Notes under the pieces: generated by a model
Told to the model about the DNA's origin: nothing
The model's database searches: none
What the model saw: only the letters and a program-made list of their open reading frames with translations
Program-made: the position numbers and the translations under genes
Origin: Liolophura sinensis
Taxonomy: Eukaryota; Mollusca; Polyplacophora; Chitonida; Chitonidae
Reading direction: 5' to 3'
Length of the DNA: 64,000 bases
Assembly: GCF_032854445.1 (NCBI RefSeq)
Contig: NC_088297.1
Coordinates: 21,527,127-21,591,126 of the forward strand
In this document: positions 49,501-61,500 of the stretch, piece by piece
Position numbering within the stretch: position 1 is the stretch's first letter
Layout: every line of letters begins with the position of its first letter

Positions 49501-52500
49501 AGGTTGGTACTCTTGCGGGGGAAGAAGTCATATTTGTCCTTTCTCACTGTATAACCATTACTATTTATTGTTTTCTTTTCATCTGTGAAGGCCTTGGGGA
49601 AGAACAGCTTTGTACAAACTATCAATAAAGAGAGATATTATTATAAATTACAAGCTATCCTGATATAGCTTCCAGTGGTCTTAGCGAGAATGAATGTCAA
49701 TTTTAATGTTTTCTTTGCCTTAAATTGAGGTGTGAGTTATCATGACTTGGTCTTCTCAACACACGTTACGTTCACTCGCAAAATTAACCAGCACACAAAT
49801 ATGGATGGCAATGACAATAAAATCCTCTCACACTTAAAAACGATAAATCATATGTATTTCATTTCAAAAAATTTCTAAATTCTCTGGAGTATTTCCATTA
49901 TTTAATTCCACAACTGCAGTCAGACAAATATGCTGAATCATACCTTTTATATGATATATCCTTAACAGGACTAATTGTACAGGAATGGGACTTCCAATCA
50001 CAGAGTCAAGAGACACCACAGGTATGTCAGTTCTAACTCTTTTGAATAACATGTTTCTGTCTTCTGTAACAGGTTTCTTAATTCTAATTGGAAGGGCGGC
50101 AAATCATAAGTAAAGGAATTTCATAAATAAGATTGGACGGATTTAAAATAAATGACCATGATGCTAAAAATCCCACAAACACAGGCCACCTGAACACCAC
50201 ATGCCTAAGTACTATAACTGAAATATCAAAGATTTTACGTCTAAATCATACTCTTATTTATTGCCTTGAAATGTAGGTTTAGGTGACTCCGATTTTATTC
50301 TCTGCTTTCTGAGTAAGCTGACTACAAAAAGCCCAAAATAGAGTAAAAATAAAATGTAAAATTAACCATTTTATTTTGTTCGATCTTCAGGCTTTTTTAA
50401 ATATAATTATCCACCTTTATTTTCAGGCTATCGGGCCATGTAGGTACATCTTCAATAGAAACAATTGGCTGGATAATCCACATTTTCAATAAATTAGATG
50501 ATTTTTAACTTTTCATTCTTACATTTACATCCTTCTCAGACATAGAAAAACACTGATTCTGATTGTGAAATGACAATTAAAATTGCTGTGGCTTTAGTAA
50601 ACCAAAACCTTTCATTATACTCCAGATACGCAACTATGATTTAGTCCACTTAGCTATTGATATTGTGTCACGTTAACAGCTTGTTGCTAAACAGGCAAAA
50701 ATAACACAGCATACTGAATTCAACCCCACATTTCCCCAATGACTACCTGATTCTTCCCGATTCTGAGAGTTATATTGATTTTAGAAAGGTGTTTTGAGGT
50801 TTTCTTGGAAAAGGGAATGATATTCATGAGATGACAGCACCAAAAATAATATTTTGTGACATTTATTTGCCTCTAAAACTGAACTTTTGCAGGCGAAATT
50901 TTACGTCATTTAGCGTAACTTATTCATTTTGTCACAGAGAGTAATATTGACTCCAGATCAGTCTTCTGAATTCTCAGAAGGTAATAGAGGAAAATGTAAC
51001 TTTTAGCACCTATAATAAATTTTGAACCTTCATTGGCCTCTTCATATGCACTTTTTGAGGTGAATTTTTTTGGCAAGTAGTTAGTTTTTTAACAGAAATT
51101 CCTTTTTTTTAATTTTATTTTTAAGTATTTTTAAAGTGTTTTCAAGGTGCCATCTTCCTAACAGGTGTGATATACAGACTTACCTCTAAGGGCACAAAGC
51201 ATACTACTAACAAAACCTAATTTGCATAGCCAGCCATACAAATAAACAAACAAACAAACATACAGACAAGTTCAAACATAAATACACATACAGCAGGTTA
51301 TTAGTTCCACATAAATGTACAGTAATAGAATGGGGAAGGATAACAGAATGGCGAAGGATAACAGAATGGGGAAGGATAACAAAATAAATCATCAAGTGGA
51401 AGGTTTTTTGCTCGCTAAGAAATACCGTACACTTTAAAGATAAACTTTTGTCTTATTAGTGCAAGAAACCTTCCAATTTATTACTACTCTAAAAATGGAT
51501 TGTAAAACAAAGAAATGTTTTCTTCAAACAGGATGCACAACAATGATTTTCAAGAAATTCAAAATGCACTAAAAGCAAAAAACTTGTAAAGCTAAGATTA
51601 AGTGTTAAACCAAAGAACAATCATGCAATTATTTCTTAAACAACTGAGTTAAGACAACAATTAAAGGGGGAAAAAAAACAACAAAGCAAAACATTAATTC
51701 TTTAACAGAAAAAAAGGTAGCCAGCCTCCCAAAGAATGCCTCACTCTCGTAACCTCAATGTTGATTGGCTGGTATTGTGTGTCGAATGGTATCATGGTGC
51801 TGATTGGTTGGATGTCAATGTCATTTGATAGCTGAATTTCCAATTGTTGTTTAGGACCAATGACAAGTTCTGTTACTTACCACATGAGGCACGCTGGTCA
51901 CATGATCAGTGAGGTGAGCAGATGATATGCTATCTTTCTCTGGTGACGGCTGATAAACAAGGAACAAAAAATAATGGGTGAAAACATTTGAATGTAATGT
52001 AAAAACAAGTGTTCTGATAGGGGAAAACATTTACTTGATAGCTATTTTATCTCATACTGAGAGTAACAGAACAATCTAGACTGATCTCAAGAACACTTGA
52101 AGTTTTGCTATCTTCTAAAGAAGACCTGGGGCCGATTCCACAAAGCTGTTTCTGAATTAAGATTTAAAAACTTTTTATGATGCATACTTTTTGACACTGG
52201 AAGTCAAATTTTAGGCACTTTCCCTCAAAGATGACAATGATGATGGAGACAAAATTTCAATTTCAACAGCCCAAAAATAAGCTTTAAGATTGTATTTCAA
52301 ATTTTCACTTAAGTCAGAAATGGTTTCGTGGACTCGGCCAAGGACCTGAAAACCACGACTATCATAACCTCTCTATCAATGTCGGAATAATCCAATATTC
52401 CAGCTCGAGGAACTGATTAACCTGGCTGCATGTTAGTTCCCTTGAGTTTTGTGCTAGATATTTCATTGTTATATATGCCATTATAAAGAGAACTTGTATG

Positions 52501-55500
52501 TTTATGATCTCAGATCTCTTGGATCTGCTATCGCTAATAAAAATATCTTGAGATCTGACCTCTGTTCTATTCTGGCTTGGATGTGAGTTATCTAAACCCT
52601 GAAGGTGTTCTCGCTCTTGACGCAGTCGTTCCTGAAACAAAGCAACAGGTCACAATCAGCAACAGGAAATCACAGTCAGCAACGGGAAATTACAGTCAGC
52701 AACAGATAATCATAATCAACAACAGGTAATCAGTGACAGGTAATCATAATCAACAACAGGTCATCAGCGACAGGTAATCATAATCAGCAACAGGTAATCA
52801 TAATCTGCAACAGGAAGTCACAGTCAGGAATAGGTAATCATAATCAACAACAGGTAATCAGCGACAGGTAATCATAATCAGCGACAGGGAACCATAATCA
52901 GCCACAGGTAATCATAATCAGCAACAGGTAATCAGCGACAGGTAATCATAATCAGCAACAGGCTATCAGCGACAGGTAATCATAATCAGCAACAGGTAAT
53001 CATAATCAGCAACAGGTAATCATAATCAGCAACAGGCTATCAGCGACAGGTAATCATGATCAGCAACAGGTAATCAGCGACAGGTAATAATAATCAGCAA
53101 CAGGTCATCAGCGACAGGTAATCATAATCAGCAACAGGTCATCAGCGACAGGTAATCATAATCAGCAACAGGTAATCATAATCAGCAACAGGAAGTCACA
53201 GTCAGCAATAGGTAATCATAATCAACAACAGGTAATCAGCGACAGGTAATCATAATCAGCGACAGGGAACCATAATCAGCCACAGGTAATCATAATCAGC
53301 AACAGGTAATCAGCGACAGGTAATCATAATCAGCAACAGGTTATCAGCGACAGGTAATCATAATCAGCAACAGGTAATCAGCGACAGGTAATCATAATCA
53401 GCAACAGGTCATCAGCGACAGGTAATCATAATCAGCAACAGGTCATCAGCGACAGGTAATCATAATCAGGGACAGGTAATCATAATCAGCAACAGGTAAT
53501 CATAATCAGCAACAGGTAATCATAATCAGTAACTTTGGCACTTCACTTGTCTAAAGCATGTCATGTCCAAGTCATTCACTCTGGGAGTTTTCTGTGACCT
53601 GAGCTATAACTGGGCAGGAATATGTAATCAATTCAGGCCAGTACACCCACCTATTTCTTCCAAAATGTAGCCCTTACCTAACTGCTTGTTTAGCTTGTGG
53701 CGCTGTTTATTTTCAACATTATTAAATCATACCACAATACTTTCTCCAATTAGCAGGCGCATCCCTGTTGCAACATATAATGCTGCCACAGTAAATTGCC
53801 ATGCTCAGACACTAGACACGACTAACAAAGGGACTTCAGCCTCACAGGACTCCAACAAATTCTGGCATCCATTTCAAGCTTTTAACACACATACATTTCT
53901 ACACTTTTGGTCTGGAAGTGAATGAAATTTTATATCCATGTATAATTGTGAAACAAATAAAGAAATAACAAAATAGTAAACAGCACCGTTGGCAGATGGA
54001 GCAAAGACACATACAAGCCATATTCTGTATGCACTAGCGAGGACCACAAACACTGCCTGAGACCTTCTGTCTTCACAGGATTACAGAACATGTACACTGA
54101 TTAAATCAATTTTTTGGGAGGCTCCATGGAAAATTACATATTAAGATGATGATAAATTACTATCCCAACTGTAGTCCGGCTTTAAAAAACAAGTGGGGAA
54201 AGGATTAAAATTATGTTAATATGCTGGATCCAGGATATTTTATCCTGAATCCTTATTCAAATTTTTGGAAAAACTTTCACCCAGAGCAGTGAGGTAAAAT
54301 GGACCAACATTGACTGGGGTCTGGAGGCCACAGATGCATTCTCAGTCATTTTAAACTATTTCTGTGCCTATTATAAGATGTATGTCACTGACATATAGCA
54401 GGGAATTAGTCCTGGAATAAATTTAACAAGCATATCATGTTTATTTTTTTTGAAAATCATTTAATTTTCTAGAGGAGTCCTTCTGACGGACACAACGGGA
54501 CTCTGTGTCCATCCCTGAATATTCTCCCCAAAGCCAGACTGAGAGGATCAGCTTACAAGGGGACAAGATAGGAAGCTGTAAAAGCGAGAGGAGCATTCCA
54601 GGAGGCAAAACCAAAGTGCAAGTTTTGATTACTGTCACACTTTAAAACTTACTTCAACTCCACACTTTTAAGCCATAAGAGATGAACTTGAGTGCATTTA
54701 TAAATTAATTTAACATTTATCTACATGATGTTAGACTGATGAGTGGAGGAAAGCAGATAGCCCAGTGAACACCATCTTGAACAGAGGGGTGGATTTGTGT
54801 GCGCAATCAAAGGTCAATAGCACAGAGCTCAGACACAATCATCACAGCATGAAATACCTGCACATTATAAGTTATGATTAACTGTACAATATCAAAGCTG
54901 ACTCTGTGGAATCAGTCTCTGATGAATTAAGAACAATAGCTGTTGGTTATACTGAACATTTTTTCCTGAATACATGGAAGCTGTATTTGACAAAAAATTA
55001 CTGTATTTCAACTCAGATTAGCATTTGGCATGTGATACATTTTGCACGTGATACATTTTGCATGTGATACATTTTGCTTGATTCTGACTGGTTCGTCCAC
55101 ATCTTATTTGGCCATGTGAGAATTTCTTGAGAAGCTTGATGAATTTCTGGCTGATTCATCCACTTTATTGAGCCATGTGGGAATTTCTTCAGAAGCTTGA
55201 TGAATTTCTTCCCAGGAAAACTCAAACAGTTGACGTCAAAGATATAGGTGTAAGCATAATTTTAGGTCAAATGCTGTAGCTTGTAACAGCTGATCTGATT
55301 GGATAACCCATTCTGTTGTGTCTGTAAGCCAGAGTATGATTAGTCTGAAGGGATGAAGCACCTGTAACCCAGAGTATGACTGGCACAAGGGAAGGGAGCA
55401 CCAGTTAGCCAGAGTGTGATTGGCTGGAAGGATGGAAACTTCTGTAAGCCAGAGAACGATTGGCCAGTAAGACTGAAGTGTCTGTAAACCAGAGTACGAG

Positions 55501-58500
55501 AAGGCAGGAAGCATCTGTAAGCCAGAGTATGATTGGCCACAAGGATGGAAACATCTGTAACCCAGATTGTGAATGGCCAAAACAATGGAAGCATCTGTAA
55601 AGTAGAGTGTGTTTGGCCAGAAGAAAGGGATCATTTGTATGAATTGTCACAAGGTAGAGACTCTCACCAATCTGTCCTCTTTTTCCCACTCCTTTGTTTC
55701 CTTTATCATGGATTGTTCCTGGGTGAATTCAGCGCAATGGTAAGCTCACATGCTTTATTATACAGTTAAGTAATTCATAAAAGCCTGCATGTTTTACTGC
55801 AACTATGCTTTTGCTTTTTTTTCCACCATTAGAATATGATACAGGAAAGACCAACGTTTGCCACAAAAAATTTGAATGATCTTGTTTCATTATGAAAATA
55901 GCACACACCATGAATCAAATTAATACATGTAATAAAAACACCCTTTTCATGATCGGAAATTCATTTCTTCAACGAATTTCATGAAAGTGCAGTTCCTTAC
56001 AAAAAACACAAAAAATAATCAAAATTCAGACTGTCTGACCTGTTTAATGATGAGATGTTCTTCATCGTCCTTGTCTATGCTGGACAACGAATCATGATGT
56101 GACCTTTCCAGCATGCCCCCTAGTGGCGTGGTAGGGGAGCTAACCTCAATTTCCATGGGATCATAGCCGTGGCAGACCATGATCCTCATCTCTTCGCTTA
56201 CGCTTCGCAGCGCTCTCACTGCCTCCTGATGGGATGCACCCAGTAAGCTTTGACCATTTACCTGAGGGGGAAAGAGTATTATATTATTTATCTATCTGAC
56301 TGGTGTTTCATGTCACATTCAACACTATTTCACTTATACGACAGTGGCTAGCATTATGGTGGAAGGAAACCAGAGTTTTTCCAACCAAAAGTATATATTG
56401 CTGACTCATCAACAGTTACCTCTAGGGTTCTTTGCAAGACAAATTTTGTTGAAATCATGGTTATACTGAATTATGGGGCACGCTTTTAAAGAAGTGTTTC
56501 AAAATTGTAGAAAAAGTTACCGAATTCTCAAATTAAATTTTTTTGTTTGGGGGGGGGGGGGGGGGGGGGGTCATTTTTTCTGTTAAATTTTAGAAAAAGC
56601 ACCAAATTTTAACCAGCTGAAAATCCCATACCTCTAAAATCCTTTGGCCAACACTTAACCTGCCATCCCTAGCAACTGCCCCATCATCATTAATCTGAAA
56701 GTGCAAAAATATCACAGAAAATAAAAGGAATATCAACATGGACGTCCGTTTGTATTCTATTCCTTTAAAGACAAAATTATTTACTCAATTCACGTTCAAT
56801 GCCATAATGCACCAGTGGTAATTTGCACTTTCTGCTACATCCTGAACGCCAATGTCGAAGTGCGATGAATATTAAATTTTATTTATTAATTTCAAGTAAA
56901 TGGCCCAGGATGTCAAAATTTGACTGACAGCTATAAATCTGGCTTCTAAAAGACAGCAGTAAACCACTGCCGTTTGACAAGTACTTGGCCAATCTCCTTA
57001 CTCCCTCCCTCAGTTGGAGCCAAATCAAGAATAGCTAGATTCTAGCTTGTATAAATCAATGAAAGCCAAGAACACAATATGAGACAACTGACAACGAAAA
57101 GAGGATGACATTATGAAATGGATCACCTGTTCGTCACAGGGGTAATAATAATACAAGTCTTTTCTCTTTGAAGCCAAGCAGCTGGAGTATAGCCAATGAG
57201 CTGCAAGGGGCCTCAGATATATTATCACAACACAGGTGGGGTTTAACAGTACCGAATCCAACGTTGGTATAGGTCAAGAAAAACTGAATTCTGAACCAAA
57301 TGTTTGTATTCGTAAACAAACTTGAATCTGAATCAAATTTGGTATTGGCCAATGAAACCTGGATCTCAATCCATTTTTAGCAGTGGTAAAAAAAGACTGA
57401 ATCAGAATAAAAATTTTCATTTTCATACTGGTGAACAGTTTTTGTAATCTGATTCAATGATTTTCCTTACACACATTATGAATTAAAAATAGCATAAATA
57501 CATGATATCTGAAGTTTGTACAACTCACCTTTGAAATAAAAATACCTTCATCTGATTTATCTAGTGGGTTGCCGGGGTAACTACGAGACCCGCCTTTAAT
57601 ACTCATTCCTAACTTTTCCCCAGGCTTTTTAAGAATAGTTAATTCCTGCAACACAGAAATCAGTCAGAATATCGAGATGAACAATAATGATGGGAATTTA
57701 GGGAGAAAAAAAGCTTCAAATATTTCCACATTTTTTCACTTTATATACGAAAGCAGCCAGGTTTTCAGGTGGAGGAAATTGTCTTTAGAAAGACACCGAC
57801 CTTTGCTAGGTGCATGTACCTGGCAAATCTCAGGACTTGAAACTGCAGCTGAAAATTTTCATGACATCTTTATTTAAACTCAAAGACTAAAACAGAGAGT
57901 CTTAAATCAGTCTCTTGAGTTTGGGTAGCAATAGGCCAATTTGACATCAAACATGTATTTCCTCTCTTTTAGAAACGCCTGGTTTGACAACATGGCAAAA
58001 ACGTGCAAAACAGCAAATTACTACCAAGGACTGATTGGACAATTTAACACATTAAAGGTACTGCCCAACAATTTTGATTGGTTAAAGAAGACAGACATAA
58101 TGCCCCAGTTTTGTACTCACAAAATAAACCTTTTTGTGCATATTTTTAGATGCAACACATCACATTTTTAACAAAAACTAACACATGAATTGTTATTTAT
58201 TTGATCATTTATTATGAAAAAGGGGAAAAAGATTAAGACCACCACAAAATCAGCCGATTAGATTTTTTATATCTCATGTGGTTTGTTTCCCACTAAACTT
58301 CTCACTGAAGTGTTAAACAGAAAACACTACATGTGAATCACTGAAACTTACAATGGCAGTTTCGTTAGCAAAGCAGTAAAATATTGCAGAGCTCACAACC
58401 ACTGACACACTGAAACACTTAGCTCACTAAGGCACTGAAATAAATCTTGATTATGAACAATTCTGAATAAATGAATGAATGACTGATTAAGGTCTAACAC

Positions 58501-61500
58501 TACACTGGCAGTAATTCAGTAACAAAATGTCAGAAAACAACAAACAGTTTTGTCTGACTAGATATATTAATTATTTGATTGCGGCTTCATGCCGTACTAA
58601 AGATTATTTCACCTATACGACAGTGGCCAGCATTAGGGGTGGGAGGACACCGGGCAGAGCCCAGCGGAAACCCACTGAACCCCACTGGCTGAAGACCTGC
58701 CCACAAGAGGTAGCCAGCGTGAATGTCTGGGTGAGAGGCTCCTGCATCATTGCGCTGTGCTAACATACTAACTCCCTTGGCCACGGAGGCCCGACTTCAC
58801 ATCAGAATGATAACATTGATAACATTCAGACCAAGCAAAGGAATACATGCTTGTATTTTTGTGTGCTTGCTTGTATTGTATTGAAGGCAACATAGCCGGG
58901 TGAATGATTCTACATCCAAAGTCTCTCACCCATCATGCCACAATATGTGTGTACTTTATGCTATTCTATACGAGAAATGAATAAATAGATTAATACAACT
59001 ATGGAGATGGTTAAAGCAATACTACAACATTGACTCCATAAACCAAGGAACACTACGATGTTTCTAGTCCGACTTACAAGGGGAGAAGATAATGGTTTAA
59101 TGTAAAATGAGGAAAGCCGAGCCCGCAAACATGTATTACACAGAAAGCTGATGCAATGTGAAGCAGTGAGTAGTGAAAATAAAATCTCGCAATGATAAAT
59201 CCCAAGTAAAATGGAGAACAGAGGACCACAAGTACATAAAAAAGTATGCAGTTTTTCATTCCCAGCACGACCTTCTTGAGACTAGGACAAGAATGGGAGA
59301 GGAGAAGAGGACTAGGAAGAATGGTCACTCATATACCAAAGCAATGTCAAAAATACAGCATCCATAACACAGGGAGAATGCATGTGGCAATATGTACACA
59401 AATTAAAGGAGGTGGCATTTATTTGTCTACAGATCTGTCTGTCCGCAACTCTGCAGAAAAAGTTATGAATCTGAACCAAACTTTACACACAGTCTGGCCT
59501 TAGGCCAAGCATACAAGTGGAGGTTTGCCCTTCGTAGTGGGTGGTCCGTACATTTAGCAGTGGTGGAGATTTGCCCTTTGTAGTGGGTGGTCTGTGCATT
59601 TAGCTGGGGTGGAGGTTTGCCCTTTGTAGTGGGCAGTCTGTACATTTAGCTGGAGTGGAGGTTTGCCCTTTGTAGTGGGTGGTCCGTACATTTACCTCTG
59701 ACAGCACTATTTTACACACTAAGTGTGATGAAAACTGAAGTTCATCTAAAGTTCAGCATTTTCAAGCAAAAATTTTGCTTAATTTTGACTGATTCATCAA
59801 CCTTAAAGAGCAACTTTAATTTTCTTTGTGAATATTTATTTATTTCTTTCCAGAAAAAAGCAAATACTTCTGAAAATGTATTTTTACATACCAAACTTTA
59901 AATAAAATAAAGCATGTAACTTTTCACTTTATTTAGATTTTGATTCAGATTCTGACCGGTTGTCGTTTCATAAATTCCAGCCAAAATCCCGGCTCAGGAT
60001 TCACTGGTGTCAACGTCTGGATCGGAAACTATGTAGAATTCTGATGACATCCGAAGACACCTGAACCTAACCAAGGAGGACATAAAATGAAAACAATTTT
60101 CTGATAACATGGCAGGAAATGAAGATGAGAAAGGACAGTCTCCAGCCAACAGAAGAGCGACAGAGTGAACAGATTCTTGCGAGGAGATTTCCCAGCAACG
60201 TTCTTACCTCAAGATCGTCTGGAGGCGGGTCGTGCCGAACTATAAGATTAATTTCAAAAGCTGGTGATATGAGGGCCATAACAGCTTCTTGATGTGTACA
60301 TGTGGTAATATCTTTACCATTTACCTGTAATCAACAAACATCACAGACAGGTGAGCAAACTCCCAGGGAGTATTGAACATGGACCTCCTAGACACCAGCA
60401 GACCTCGACAGAAAATGGCATTTTCCTACATCCCCCTTTTTTATCTGCTCGGGACAACACAACCATCTACTGATCTGATCAAAACACATTCTTGGATCTT
60501 GAACACTCGGATCACGAAGTAGGTACGCTTAGGATGCCTGGAAAGTTTTCTCACACTGAATTCTCACACTGAACTACATGTATGTACTGTAATTGTTCAA
60601 CCTTTCCGCCGGTTTGCAAAAGTGCTTATTCAAGGATATTCTCAAGGCAGCAGTGGGTGTAGACAGGATAAAATTACACTTTTTGTGAAGCCCCTGAATC
60701 TGGTTACTCCAACCAATGTAAATCTGTCTCCAAATCAAATTCAAAATGTCTGAAAAGACTGAGGAATTAGGGCACTATTATGTTGTGTATTCATATGTAT
60801 TAGCAAGATTCCACTAAGTATTCATTGCAAAACAACGAAGTACTCATATGGAAAGTTTCAATGTGCAAAACTTCACTTTGTTTAAAACTTAATGTCTTGA
60901 ATAAACAGCAGCACAACTTCGTAGTATTTACCACTGAAAGTTACCCTAATTCTTCAGCCTTTTTAAAAACCTCTGCAACCAATATTCTGAGCGAACGAAG
61001 GGGTGTATAGAAATAATTACTAATGTATAATAACTATATGCATAAATTCCACTTAAAAAATGTTTGAGGTTGAAGATTTGCATTGTATAAGAATGCATAC
61101 CCGCATCCAACATTCTACTATCCCCTGTATTTCAGAAAATTACACTCAAACCTCTACATCTGAATGTTTTCAATCAAACATCTGCTTCCATTTCCACAAT
61201 GCTTACACTCAACCAATGTTGGAGAACACTGTTTCTGAATACTTACACTTAAAACTCTATCTCCTATTTTTAACTTTGTTTTAGCTGCAGCACCATCAGG
61301 AACAATCTACAACCAAAATGAGAACAATTTATACAGAGGATAGCTGTACAACAAAGGACAATATTAGATGAAGTTTCATTTGTTATGTCATATTTATTTA
61401 TTATTTATGTGGTTACCCTGGTTTCCATCAACATTTTTCTTTAGCCTGAGCAGAACATAAAATACAGTATTTCACCTAATGCCAACCTTTCCCCGAGAAA

